A DNA stretch of 64,000 nt from Atherinomorus stipes (lineage: Eukaryota > Chordata > Actinopteri > Atheriniformes > Atherinidae): positions 1 through 64,000 of the forward strand of contig JALJCO010001073.1 of the NCBI GenBank assembly GCA_023101725.1. Direction: 5' to 3'. Positions 1 through 10,905 of the stretch are shown piece by piece. A model generated the notes under the pieces. The model did no database searches. It was given only the letters and a program-made list of their open reading frames with translations, and had not been told where the DNA came from. Position 1 is the stretch's first letter; each line of letters starts with the position of its first letter. Both the position numbers and the translations under genes were made by a program.

Positions 1-1460
1 TGCAGGAGTCTGAAGGCCTTTCACCTGGAAATATATGATGGACAAGAATGGATTTAGAACTGAATGAAGAGACATTCATGGGCAAATAAGATCATCTAGT
101 GGTCAAACAGTTCTGAAACAGCACAGTGCTTCAACTGGGAGCATGGCATGGTCTTCAGGACTCATCAGCAGCTATTATGATCAGATCAAATCAAAGATGC
201 AACAGCTCAGAGAGTGGACAATTATGAATGTTAAATCACAGCTGAGGTCATGTCAGGTGTTACCATGGAGGTCCACTCAGTTACAGTAAGAACTGGACGG
301 TGAGGTTCCCTCATGGCTCACACTAGAGACATGGGTGTGTGTAAAGGAGGGACTACAGAAAGAATACATTTGGAAGATTATAGTTGACCCCATAAGGACA
401 TGACTGGAAACATGACGGTGTGTGTGACAGTACCTGGTCTTTACCACCCAATAGTCTCACCTGATTACTTTCAAGTCATGCCAGCATTGGGCCACTTTAA
501 TAATAGAACACCATGGCATACAAGCTCTCTAGCATAGATGAATGTGTTTAAATGGACTTTTACCTGTGTACAGGGCTCATCTGGGATTGGGCCATCATTA
601 AATCACTTCCAGAACAGGGCTGGTCTCTTTTCAACTGCTACTGCAGGAGTCTGAAGGCCTTTCACCTGAAATATAGATGGACAAGAATGGATTTAGAACT
701 GGAATGAAAGACATTCATGGGCAAATAAGATCATCTAGTGGTCAAACAGTTCTGAAACAGCACAGTGCTTCAACTGGGAGTATGGCATGGTCTTCAGGAC
801 TCATCAGCAGCTATTATGATCAGATCAAATCAAAGATGCAACAGCTCAGAGAGTGGACAATTATGAATTTTAAATCACAGCTGAGGTCATGTCAGGTGTT
901 ACCATGGAGCCTGAAAAACAGTTACAGTAAGAACTGGACGGGAGGGGTCCCACATGGCTCACACGAGAGACATGGGTGTGTGTAAAGGAGGGACTACAGA
1001 AAGAATACATTTGGAAGATTGAAGGACCCCATAAGGACATCACTGGAAACATGACGGTGTGTGTGACAGTACCTGGTCTTTACCACCCAATAGCTTCACC
1101 TGATTACTTTCAAGTCATGCCAGCATTGGGCCACTTTAATAATAGAACACCATGGCATACAAGTCAGCATAGATGAATGTGTTTAAATGGACTTTTACCT
1201 GTGTACAGGGCTCATCTGGGATTGGGCCATCATTAAACGCCTGAGGAACAGGGCTGGTCTCTTTCTCAACTGCTACTGCAGGAGTCTGAAGGCCTTTCAC
1301 CTGAAATATAGATGGACAAGAATGGATTTAGAACTGAATGAAGAGACATTCATGGGCAAATAAGATCATCTAGTGGTCAAACAGTTCTGAAACAACACAG
1401 TGCTTCAACTGGGAGCATGGCATGGTCTTCAGACAGTACCTGGTCTTTACCACCCAATAG
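1..1460. repeat. Tandem duplication, 635-641 bp unit, 2.3 copies
   Basis: Three successive starts of the same unit are seen at about 1, 642 and 1277, each opening with tgcaggagtctgaaggcctt. The first two copies are full length and differ by scattered substitutions and small indels. The third is cut short: it jumps from its first ~150 bases to the segment acctggtctttaccaccc and ends near 1460 in a poly-T tract. Frames are broken between copies, so I do not read it as coding. The window starts at a unit boundary, so more copies may lie to the left. It lies downstream of the - strand SET gene and could occupy its 3' introns. Confidence 0.85.
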
Positions 1461-1694
1461 CTTTTTTTTTTTGCTGCTGCAGGAGCTTGGTTTTTTTCAT
1501 CTGGATCACAGAAAGAACTCATCTTAAATCACATCACAGATCAAAGATTCAACACATTTTCATTGTCATAATCCAGAGTTATATTGGAAACATCAATGAT
1601 ATCAGAGAAATACAAAATCTGTTACTTGTAAAAGAAAAAAAAAAAAAAGAAGAAAGAAAAGAAATGAAATCTACACCTAATCTAACCAACTCAC

Positions 1695-1887
1695 CTCAGT
1701 ACGCCAGGGCCAGTTTGCTTTACCATAGTCATAATCAATTTCATCTCCTATTTCTATTTTCTTAAGAGAAAATAGGCACAAGTGTGGCTTGTCGTCAACT
1801 ATGATTTTTTTCATGACACAATTTGGATTTTTGTGGTTGTCATTGACAAGTCGTCCGAGAGATCCATCTTCTTCAGATGCATCCAGG
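1695..1887 (-). other. KMT5A-like exon, second half of SET domain
   Basis: 193 bases between the acceptor cttttcag and the donor GTGAGT. It encodes LDASEEDGSLGRLVNDNHKN, PNCVMKKI, PHLCLFSLKKIEIGDEIDYD and YGKANWPWRTE. The NDNH..PNC stretch and the EIDYDYG tyrosine motif are the catalytic-pocket hallmarks of SET enzymes. The exon ends in phase 0. Confidence 0.88.
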
Positions 1888-3550
1888 CTGAAAAGCGCAA
1901 GAAAAATTGTAGTTTAATTTTTTTTTAGTTTTATTGAAAGAGACATTTTGAAAATAAATTCCTAAGAGTATGTGTGTTTTAAAACATTATTCAAATATTA
2001 AACCCCTGTTTCGGATTTAAGTCAGAATTTTTCCAATCTAACAAAACATCCATCTATCCATGCTTACCATAGGCGATTGTTCCGATACTCAAAGTCAAAG
2101 AGAAATGTGCTTTCAATCTCTGAGTATTGTCTTGACCGGCATTCTTCCTGTGTCAGGAGTTTACCCCTGTACTCCAAGATGAATTCCCCTGGTTCAATGG
2201 GGTGTGTGGCAAAAACTCCTCTTCCTACAGTAATATAAAATAAGAAAACATTTCATTCTGGGAACTCAAAAAGAAATGCTGCACTCTCTTTTAAAGTGAG
2301 GTTGACGTTCTTATATGTCATTTGGCGCATTTGGACAGAGAGGTTCTAAGAACGCAGTTCCTAAAACTATGCATCTGGAGTTTCGTAATAAGAACTACCC
2401 TTCGCCTTCAGTTTGCGTTCGCACATGAGGGCGGACCTTGATAGGAACCATGTGTGACGCAATCGTCTGAGACAGAGACACATTTATGCCCCAGATCATC
2501 TGATACTAACTGAGGTTTCATACATCACAAAATGTTGCAGAAAAGTCAGCACAGCCCCAGCTTTAACCCGGCGTGGCACGGATGCTACCAGCTTTAACCC
2601 GGCGTAGCATGGATGCTAGCAGCTTTAACCCGGCGTGACATGGATGCTACCAGCTTTAACCCGGCGTGGCACGGATGCTACCAGCTTTAACCCGGCGTAG
2701 CATGGATGCTAGCAGCTTTAACCCGGCGTGACATGGATGCTACCAGCTTTAACCCGGCGTGGCATGGATGCTAGCAGCTTTAACCCGGCGTGGCATGGAT
2801 GCTAGCAGCTTTAACCCGGCGTGGCATGGATGCTAGCAGCTTTAACCCGGCGTGACATGGATACTACCAGCTTTAACCCGGCGTGACATGGATGCTAGCA
2901 GCTTTAACCCGGCGTGGCATGGATGCTAGCAGCTTTAACTCGGCGTGGCATGGATGCTAGCAGCTTTAACCCAGCGTGGCATGGATGCTAGCAGCTTTAA
3001 CCCGGCGTGGCATGGATGCTACCAGCTTTAACCCGCCGTGGCATGGATGCTCGCAGCTTTAACCCGGCGTGGCATGGATGCTAGCAGCTTTAACCCGGCG
3101 TGGCATGGATGCTAGCAGCTTTAACCCGGCGTGGCATGGATGCTAGCAGCTTGTGGCATATCTCAGCTGTTATGGAGACCAACATGCTTCCATCACAGCC
3201 TTGAGCTCTTCTTCATTGTTTGCTCTCTTCCCGTTCAGCTTTCTCTTGCGATGTCCCACATTTTTTTAATGGGGTTCAGGTCAGGTGGGTTTGCGGGCCA
3301 ATCCAGCATGGTGATCCATGGTTGTTGAAGCAGGATTTTGTAGTTTTGGCAGTGTGGGCAGCTGCCAAGTCCTGCTGGAAGATGAAGTCTGCATCCCCAT
3401 ACAGCTGGTCAAGTTGTGTCAAGGAATCTTTTGCCACTTACCTTTACAACTGTCAATGAATCTTGATATAAACCCATCCTTGTCAGTGCAAGACAGAATA
3501 TATGTCTTTGCGTCATCTACGGGCTTTTTCCTTCTCCTCCTTGTGGACAT
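1695..3550 (-). CDS. KMT5A-like SET-domain lysine methyltransferase (partial, three exons)
   Basis: Three - strand exons (3550-3442, 2224-2068, 1887-1695) join in frame through GTAAGT, GTAAGC and GTGAGT donors and AG acceptors into about 152 residues. The product opens with a basic stretch (MSTRRRRKK), then a short segment before the SET domain. The SET domain follows in order: GRGVFA (AdoMet-binding start), EYRGKLL, FLFDFEYR, the RLVNDNHKNPNC stretch (equivalent of the NHS-PNC motif) and GDEIDYDYG near the end. It then continues WPWRTE into a further donor, so downstream exons are expected left of 1695 or outside the window. Proteins of this layout in fishes are annotated as N-lysine methyltransferase KMT5A-like; KMT5A itself monomethylates histone H4 lysine 20, but substrate cannot be inferred here. 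The first intron holds a Tc1 remnant and a minisatellite. No frame breaks are seen within the exons, so it may be functional. Family call firm, exact paralogue unknown. Confidence 0.8.
2068..2224 (-). other. KMT5A-like exon, first half of SET domain
   Basis: 157 bases between the acceptor ttactgtag and the donor GTAAGC. It encodes RGVFATHPIEPGEFILEYRG and on to FLFDFEYRNNRL, the AdoMet-binding entry and first beta strands of a SET domain. The last two bases (TG) complete a Cys codon with the first base of the next exon. Confidence 0.85.
2558..3152. repeat. Minisatellite, 31-bp unit, about 19 copies
   Basis: The unit is about cagctttaacccggcgtggc followed by atggatgctag. Successive units are 31 bases apart (for example ggcatggatg at 2761 and 2792) with few point changes (ggc/gac, tac/tag). 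The array lies within the first coding intron of the KMT5A-like gene and abuts a Tc1 remnant on its right. Confidence 0.93.
3180..3345 (-). pseudogene. Tc1/mariner transposase C-terminal fragment
   Basis: Read on the - strand the region gives FQQDLAAAHTAK, then after a frame slip WPANPPDLNPIKKMWDIAR. This matches the second and third catalytic segments of Tc1 transposases (normally QQDNDPKHTAK and WPAQSPDLNPIENLW). The end before 3180 runs into a minisatellite and no terminal repeats are seen, so it is a dead 3' fragment. Its flanks may extend a little to the right of the stated range. Confidence 0.75.
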
Positions 3551-3557
3551 AACAGCT
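3442..3557 (-). other. KMT5A-like exon with likely start codon
   Basis: The acceptor tttcacag precedes an exon containing ATG at 3550-3548, giving 36 codons plus one base before the donor GTAAGT (3441-3436). The ATG is the first in frame and is followed by a basic run, as in fish KMT5A-like proteins. An acceptor just upstream implies at least one 5' untranslated exon further right. The final G joins GA of the next exon to make the Gly of GRGVFA. Confidence 0.75.
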
Positions 3558-3663
3558 CTGTGAAAAAAATTTAATCACTTAGTCAAAGGAAATCTTCCCT
3601 GAGCAACACAAACCTCAGTCTGATGCTCATTTCAGAGCTCAGTCCTCCCTAAGACTTTACATT

Positions 3664-3782
<119 letters not shown>

Positions 3783-3791
3783 ATATTTATT

Positions 3792-5300
3792 AGAGATCGA
3801 CCGATACAGCTTTTTTTGGGCCAATACCAATACCGAAGTTTTCTCACCAGCCTCAGCCGATATTTGGGGCCGATATCGCATTACCAGTATCGACCCTGTA
3901 TAGTATACCAGCAGCAGAATTTTCTTATAATTTCTTATGATCCATCTATCTTACAATTTCTACAACTGGAAAGTACAGTAAACAGGTTACTGTACCACTT
4001 TTCATATTTTGTAAAAAAATATATTTATAATTTATCATGTATTCATGTGTATATTGAAGTGTTATCAAGCTGGAAGATCAATCTAAACGAATATCAGTCG
4101 TTTTTTTTTTATTATTTCATTTTGATCTCATTCTCAGTTTTACTTGAGGTGAAAAACTTCTCCTACATCAACATCAGGGCTGATTCCTCTGCAACACTGA
4201 GGGAGTAGAAGTCCTGCTGCTTTCTGGCCTTTAACACAGTAACAGAGTTTTGGGGGTAAAAACGCGAATGTCTGACAACGACCGTTTTTACAGAGTGACA
4301 TTTTCTGACGGTGCAGGTGAGCCTGGAGTCTGGATAAAAGCTATCTCATGTCACCCTACACGTGCACTGTCAGACCCGCCGGGTCCGGTTCTGTAGCCTA
4401 GAGCATTTTTGCGGCTGGAGAGGACGCAGAGATTATAAGTGCCATAATCAGTTCCTTCGCACAAGCGGACACGCGCACTTCTGTTGTTTTTCTGCTTTTA
4501 TCAGGATGTTTCACATCTGGATGTTTGAATGAAAAGTTTCACTGGAGATCCGACATGCCTCCGTTTCTGCTCGTTTGCATTTTCCTGCATGGAGACAGTT
4601 TCACCCGCTGCTGCATAAAGAGGATCTCTCTCTCTTTTTTTTTTTCTTTTTTTTTCCAAAAACGCAAAGAAGAGAGTTTTGCGTTTTCCGTGGTGAGTAA
4701 CCAAGAGTGCGCTGGATCAGGTGGTTTTGCCTCCGATTCTCTTCATCAGGAGAACTGATGTTCAGCTTCAGGTCTGAAGCTGCAGCAGCTGTAACTTTCC
4801 TCCTGCTTCTGTTCTGGAGCTTATTTATGCAAATCTGACGGAGATCCGCCGACTGTAAATAGAGATTTTTCATTTTCAGTTCGCATCGCATTCGTCTTCA
4901 CCGCAGCACGAAGTCCGACACTTATGATCCATCAGCTGATGGATAAAAGAAGACGGACGGAGATAAAAGAACACATTTGAGCTTTTACCTCCTTAAATTA
5001 TTTCTATTTGATTGTGTAAAGTCAGGCGGCGCTTTTCACTGCTGTCCATCAGCTGGTTGCGGCTGAATGATGAAGGAAACGGTTAAAACTGATTTTACAA
5101 CTGTTAATAGGAAAGCTTCCGTAGACCAGAACTGCCGTTAGTGGAGGAGAGAAGAGGGGGGGGGCGCAGCATCTCCAGCAAGTGCTGCCTGTCTGTAAAT
5201 TATGCTGAAGGGCGTGTATCAGCCAACGCACTCGACATGTCGGCTGATGCTGATACTAGCAAAAAAACACAATATCGGCCGGCCGATGTATCGGTTGATC

Positions 5301-5303
<3 letters not shown>
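3792..5303. mobile_element. hAT-type non-autonomous element
   Basis: The left end AGAGATCGACCGATAC and the right end GTATCGGTTGATCTCT form an imperfect inverted terminal repeat, and both ends carry ccgatat-type subterminal motifs, a design common in fish non-autonomous hAT elements. Both flanks are AT microsatellite, so an 8-bp target duplication cannot be confirmed. The interior (about 4230-5270) is richer in CpG than the flanks and holds no recognisable transposase. Confidence 0.65.

Positions 5304-5342
<39 letters not shown>
5304..5342. repeat. (TA)n microsatellite
   Basis: About 18 uninterrupted TA units between the right end of the hAT-type element and the left end of the THAP/YqaJ-bearing element. 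Confidence 0.95.
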
Positions 5343-5346
<4 letters not shown>

Positions 5347-5517
5347 ATCACCGCGAGCCTACGTCACAACCCGGAACTCATGTGACCGCGAAGCTGGTCC
5401 CGGTGAAAATATGCTTCGTATTTGAACGGCGTCTGATGGACTATGAGCCTCAAAAACTGCTTTTGCACTCTTTTTAATTTTTTTTCTCCGCCGGTCTGTC
5501 TTTGAAATATTATAGAA

Positions 5518-5691
5518 ATGACGTCCAGTTATACTGAAAGTCTTACTGCCGACGCTAGAAGAAGATACGAAGCTAAACTAGTATCTGTTGGACTAAGTGA
5601 TGCCCATCTTCTGCTGCTACAGCCTGGTTAGACGAACCTACCTGTACATAACATCAGTTTCCCGATCTCATGATGTATTTGGTTTCATCAG
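5518..5691 (+). pseudogene. YqaJ-type ORF, first exon (transposon-derived, broken)
   Basis: From ATG at 5518 the reading is MTSSYTESLTADARRRYEAK followed by LVSVGLSDAHL. After a frame slip near the codons for LLLLQPG it continues AWLDEPTCT, a stop, then FPDLMMYLVSS before the donor GTAAGC at 5692. This resembles the N-terminal exon of YqaJ/exonuclease-like ORFs of fish ISL2EU elements. One frameshift and one stop make it non-functional. The catalytic YqaJ core is absent, so the call rests on the N-terminal pattern only. Confidence 0.5.
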
Positions 5692-6072
5692 GTAAGCCCC
5701 GTGTTCAAGCCATTTATTTTTTATAGAATATTAATTTTCCCCGAATTTTTAAGAAATGGTGGTGTTTCTTTGATGTACTTCTCAGGAGTTTACTCTCATT
5801 GATAAAGCTATAAATTACCGGCAGTCTTATCTGTATGTAACTGGTTATGACTGTGCATGTTTATAATGCTGCAAATGCCTTTCTGCCGTTTTTTTCTGCT
5901 TTTATTCTTATGTGGGAACATTGATGGCAGTAATCTGGATGAACGTAATCGTTAACAGTCCTGAGGAGACGGGAACAGCGGGCGGCGCTGTGATTCTGTA
6001 CATCCACTGATTTAATGGTGTTTTCTATCATCTGTACAAAAACAACTACAGGGTTTAAAAAATGAGACCACA

Positions 6073-6273
6073 TTATATGCTTTTTTTATCAGTCACAAAG
6101 TGATCGGAACATATTGTTAGATGTTTCCATGGTTTCCAGCGTGAACTGTCAGCATTTATGGGCTTGATAGCAGCTAGCCACTTAGCATGTTGTTCGGGAC
6201 TTTTTCTGTTGTTTTGGGAACTGGAACAAACATATTCTCTTATCCGTGTGATAGATATGTTTATGGCAGCCAT
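6073..6273 (-). pseudogene. THAP-type zinc finger fragment (transposon-derived)
   Basis: A 66-residue frame starts MAAINISITRIREYVC and contains KWLAAIKP, then HLTICSDHFVT. The spacing of Cys16, the central Trp, and the terminal C-x2-H (CSDHF) follows the C2CH THAP DNA-binding finger. The partner of the first cysteine pair is missing and the frame ends soon after HFVT, so it is degenerate. It lies at the right end of the ISL2EU-like element, where a transposase N-terminus would be expected. Confidence 0.6.
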
Positions 6274-6469
6274 ACACAGCGGGACTTCTCGGTATTTCCA
6301 AAGTAGAATAAACGAAGATTGACGAGTAATGAAGCAGTTAATTCAGTGGCTCCCCTATGCAACGAAGCGATGTTTTCACCTGTTACCTAACCGGATGTGA
6401 CGAATTTGGCGAAAATTCCCGGATGTTCGCGGTGATCCATACATACATACATATATACACACAAATATC

Positions 6470-7258
6470 CATCATCTCCAGATGGGGATCTTATGAGCTT
6501 CAATGAACTTGTTTTTCATTTTAATTTCCCTGTCCTAAAAGTAGAATATACTCTGGTTATGAAAGCTATTCCTGTTGGAGCAGTATTGCTACTTTAAAAT
6601 GTTCCACGTCAGTCTGGATGCTACCTCATAAATACTTTATAAATAATAAGATCAAGGAGGTGTCCTTTAAAATTTTACACAAAAATTACCCAGTTAAACC
6701 TTTTATTTAAATTGCAGTTTTTGCTCTGCGTATCCTGACACGGTACCCCATTTATTTTGGCATTGCTCATACAGCAAAAGGTTTTGGAAAGATGTTTCCA
6801 AGTTCATTATTGACAATTTATTGGAAGTTTTTTTTTTACTGTCTTTTGAATATGTGGTATTAGGATTTCTAAAATATGATAATGGGATAAAACAAAAGGC
6901 TTATGTCATCAACTTATTGATCATTATGGCCAAATTCTTTTTACACAAATGTAAATTCTCCCAGCAGAAGCCGCTGTTCCTAGTATTTCATATGTTTATT
7001 TCATTTATCAAGACAGTCAAAACAGAAGGCTGTGAAAATTATATTTTTATATGTTCAAACTACAATTTCTTATAGTTATAGATCCTTTGGTATGTAGTTG
7101 CCCCTTATCTTTCTATTTTCTTATTCTATTTTTTCTCAACAGTCTTTGTTTCTTGTATGGTATGCATAATTGTTTACTTATATTGCTTCTCTAGTATGCA
7201 TTTGAAAATTTTTCTTTATAAAATTTTATTTTTACAATAAAAGTAATAAAGAAAAAAT
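6470..7258 (+). mobile_element. L1-type LINE, 3' end with ORF2 C-terminus
   Basis: Translation on + gives FCSAYPDTVPHLFWHCSYSK, then RFWKDVSKFI, YVINLLIIMAKFFLHKCKFS and a C-terminal tail ending at 7075. The HLFWHC cysteine/histidine pattern and the AKFFLHKCKF block match the C-terminal end of fish L1/Tx1-type ORF2. The following 3' region contains aataaaagtaataaag at the end. The copy is 5'-truncated, as usual for LINEs. Confidence 0.8.
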
Positions 7259-7264
7259 GTCACA

Positions 7265-7372
7265 GGCATTAGGCTAGCCACAAGCTGCGTTAGCTTCTAG
7301 CATTGCGATAGCCACAAGCTGCGTTAGCTTCTAGCGTTGCGATAGCCACAAGCTGCGTTAGCTTCCCGCTAG
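7265..7372. repeat. Minisatellite, 34-bp unit, three copies
   Basis: The unit gatagccacaagctgcgtta followed by gcttctagcgttgc is repeated three times with one or two changes each. The sequence continues with gctagc-rich, CpG-containing DNA to about 7640. Confidence 0.85.
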
Positions 7373-8150
7373 CTTCCGACTATTGTAACCCCAAAAGCTA
7401 AATGCTAACAGTAATATGTCGCAAACGTTCGACACGCGAGTGACATGCTAGCCTCCGGCTATCGTAACCCCAGAACCTAACGTGCTTAACTCCATCTGCA
7501 ACTCCTGTCCAGACATGCTCAAATTACCAACTCCACTTTTAATGAAACGATTTCTCTGCACCCCTTTCTGCCCCGCTCTCATATCCGTGGAAAAATAATA
7601 TTATGCTACGCCAATTGCTAACAGTAATATGTCGCTGACGTTCGTCACGCTACCCATCATTTATTTGGTAACAAACATAACGATATAACACAAAATATAA
7701 ACTCATCAAAACCATGCTGTTGTGTAAAAAACTCACGGACTCGACCTGTTGCATGCAGAGGTAGAGAAATGTAAAATACTCACCGAATTAATCACCTTGT
7801 CGTCGTCTGGCTTGACACTTCTTTTGATCTTGTTTGATTTTCGATTTGATTGGCCAAAAGTTTCAAATTCGCGCGGTGTGTATTCGACATCGCGGGAAGT
7901 GTAAAATCTGACTTCCGGTGCAAACCGGATGGTGGATACACCCCTTTACACACATCCCCGATTTTTGCTACCATACGGGCCAATTTTAAGAGATGGAAAA
8001 AAAAGCAATGACAGCATCAGGGGGGGCTGCCGAGCACATTTTAATTGAAATCGGAGTGGGGCCCACCATTTTGGGCCCCACTTGGATTTTGGACCCCCCG
8101 CAGTGAGTGTGCTCCCACCGATGGGACCCCGCACGGATAGAAATGTAAGG
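7373..8150. other. CpG-bearing intergenic sequence, probably old repeat
   Basis: Two similar segments (gctaacagtaatatgtcg at about 7404 and again near 7618) suggest an internal duplication. The stretch 8010-8140 has an imperfect inverted repeat around gtggggcccaccattttggg. No frame I trust as coding. Confidence 0.35.
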
Positions 8151-8200
8151 CCACACACACACACACACACACACCCACGCACGCACACGCACACACACAT
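8151..8200. repeat. (CA)n microsatellite with CGCA interruptions
   Basis: acacac run followed by cacgcacgcacacgcac. Several open frames across it are only translations of this repeat. Confidence 0.95.
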
Positions 8201-8259
8201 TCCTCCCTTCTGTGCTTGCTGAACCATCCTGCCGAGTACATATGGCCGTCCCCCTCTAC

Positions 8260-9182
8260 CAGAGCAATAGAGTCAGCCGTACTAAAACAGATCCATCGTG
8301 CAATATTTTTTCCACAAAAATGAACAACAAGAACATCTGGTTAAATATAAAATGTGATGTGTGATGATGTTTGTTGTGTTTCAGCTGGGGTTTCTGCATC
8401 AGTAAGAGAGTGCCCCGTTCACAAACACCACAGTTGACACGTTCAAAATAACGTTCATCAATCAGAAATTTGAAGGACTCCATGAGTTCATTGAATGCTT
8501 TCAGGACAACACTGATGATAGCAGTGCTAGTTTACAATGCTAAAAATAAACGGCTAACGTTCCGACACGGTCTGTCAATACAGAAAAAAAACATCAATAG
8601 CGTTTACAGTCATAGGCCAGCATTGTCATAGACTTTAAAAAAGTTATTTATGTATGACTCACACAATAAAAGTAGAAAATTACCAACCTGTTTCACAAAA
8701 TGCCTGCTGTATCAGCATCAGTTTTCAGTCCTAAATTCTCCTTGAGCTTCCTCCAGTTGGGATGACCCGATAATTATACTCTGCTTTCAGTCCCTCTTCA
8801 TCTCGGCCTTCCTTCTGCAGATTTTTCTCTCCTGAAGCTTCCTACAGTGGTGAATGGATGAATGGATGACCCAATGTTTCTCAGCTTTGACACCTGCTGT
8901 GCTGACATTTCCTCTTCGTCTGTTTTCCTCTGCAGATTTTCTCCCAACTTTTGCTGGTGTGGCAAGCAGGGACTGCTTGCTGCTGTCTTTCTTTTCCATT
9001 CTCCTCTTCTTGCTAAGCTGCTACTGTACTTGCTTGCTGCAGAAAGTTTATAACGCAAATGAAAAACGTTTACAAATCTTTATAACGTGGAAAAAGGCAG
9101 GGACTTGGTGAAACGAAGAGCAAGCTCTCGAGGGAGTGTCAACTAGTGACAGGATTGGATGAGAGTAGAGAGAAGAAAAATG
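8260..9182. other. No gene recognised
   Basis: I see no splice-bounded coding exon. Overlapping short frames at 8787-9111 on both strands share no family motif. Confidence 0.3.
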
Positions 9183-9224
9183 TGACCAATGGAAGCCATC
9201 GGGCTGGATGGCTTCCATTGGTCA
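9183..9224. repeat. Perfect 18-bp inverted repeat (hairpin, 6-nt loop)
   Basis: tgaccaatggaagccatc (9183-9200), loop gggctg, then the exact reverse complement gatggcttccattggtca (9207-9224). Both arms contain CCAAT/ATTGG. No poly-T or poly-U terminator context and no obvious surrounding element; a poly-T run lies about 28 bases downstream (9253-9270). Confidence 0.95.
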
Positions 9225-10310
9225 GCGTCTCTGCAGCCACTAGCAAGAATGCTTTTTTTTTTTTTTTTTGCTCTTAACATTATGTAGATTGTGCTATAGG
9301 ATCATAACTTCCATATATAAGAGGTTATTAATAATGATCAAACTTTCAGATTGTAGACTACAGCTTTAAGCTGAAAACACACTCATCCAGAGAATAGGTG
9401 ATTGAAAAGAAGAAACCAGCATCTGTGTCTGTATGGCACCATTGTCGTTATACACCCTGATGTCAAACAGAAGTGTTTGGTTTTATGAAGAAATAAAAGC
9501 TACAACTTTATTTTAGTTTCTAAAGTTTAAGGGTATAATTGTTTACTGGTCCGAGATCTCCTCTAATCTCACACAGCCAGCCCTCTGTCCGCTCACATTC
9601 ACACTGAAGATGCTAGTTTACAGAGAAGGAAAAAGGCCATGAAATTCAATGCAATTCAAACTTTTGAAGGCTCATTCTTTGAATGGGACTTTCAGAGGCT
9701 GATTGATCTTGAATAAATCACAAATGACTGCATTTGTGAGCTGTACTCCATTAGTTTATGTTAGAAGGCTTTTACATCTGCAATCCCTCCATAATCTCTC
9801 TCTCCACACAAAGTGGAATTTCCTTTCACCGTTTTACTCGTTGATCCAAGTGATATGCATCTGTGACCGATGTGGAACAAAATAAACAACCCTTCAGTGA
9901 ACCCAGGCGATGTATAACAGCAACCATCAAACAATGAAAAGAAATTTGCTAAACTATCAGTAGCCGTTCCACTGATTACTCATTTGTGTGTATATGTGAT
10001 ATACAGTAAGGATTAAGAGTAACCACATAAAAGACCTTTGATATTTATATACATTAGAAACTTAACATCTGGGGGGGGGCATTTTGTGCTGGTTACAGAA
10101 ATCTTATTGGAGTCTGACATTTTGAAAAAATGGACTTTCATTCGTTCAGTTTCATTGGTTTTGGGTTCTTTATTGGTGGTCAGAAAGTTAAAAGAATGAG
10201 CTATTTATACATGGCAATATTTGACTCGTTTTGGGTTATTATCTGTTTTGCAGTATTATCGGGGTTATTTTTGTGAACCTATGCATTGAGTAAGACACAG
10301 TAGAGTTATA

Positions 10311-10420
10311 CACTAAAAAAATGATCGGTTGATTTTTAACCCAACCACTGAGTTTGGTATGTTTCTGATTTCGAAGGGGTTGAGCTATTTTGAAAACTCA
10401 AGGTATCTGAACCGCAAAGG
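10311..10420. repeat. Possible MITE end (acactaaaaaaatgatcggt)
   Basis: The stretch cactaaaaaaatgatcggtt followed by aacccaacc resembles the end of a fish MITE family. Matching aacccaagttgg sequence at about 12069 could be its other side, with the 10.9-11.9 kb repeats nested between, but the expected terminal repeat is not visible there. Confidence 0.3.
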
Positions 10421-10905
10421 CTCATGGGAAGTGCAAATGCAGCAAGAATTTAACCTTTTATCACTGGTATCCTATAAATTTGACTGATGTGTTTTACTGC
10501 ATTTGTTATGCTTACATTTAGCCAAAGGTGTTGAAAAACTGTGTTGTGTTTGAAGGTTAAAGTTGGCATCATGAGTGTGGATGACAGTACAAAAGGATGA
10601 ACTCCCTACTGTAGAGAATTAGCATGTGTCAGAGATGGAGACCCAGGCTATTGTTCTGTTTCTGACTCTGCAACTATTCTTAAACTTACTTCAAGGTAAA
10701 GTGTGAAAAGGTCAAAGGCAGAAAAATTTGATATATAATTCAAAACTGTCTCTTTTTGTGTAATTGCTGCAACATAATTACTGTTATGCATTTATTTTCT
10801 TAGAATGAGTCATTTATATTTACTTGTTGGGGGGTGCACATACATGAAGGATGCCATATTTGTTCCACCATTTTAACTATGGTGTCCTTGAATGGACAAA
10901 ACAAT

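Larger units (their letters stand above)
5343..6440. mobile_element. Internally deleted ISL2EU-like DNA transposon
   Basis: The ends ATGGATCACCGCGAG and TTCGCGGTGATCCAT are inverted repeats flanked by AT dinucleotides. Inside, the left part encodes the start of a YqaJ-type ORF on + and the right part a THAP-type zinc finger on -, pointing toward each other. ISL2EU transposons are known to combine a THAP-domain transposase with a YqaJ exonuclease and to duplicate AT. At 1.1 kb most of both genes is missing. The element assignment is inferred from this pairing. Confidence 0.6.

Noticed and set aside
7946..8241. Cys-Val repeat proteins on -
   Set aside because: Translations of the CA microsatellite and flanking repeat.
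9183..9224. Intrinsic terminator
   Set aside because: The hairpin precedes a poly-T run by about 28 bases, but this is vertebrate DNA and no bacterial gene is nearby.
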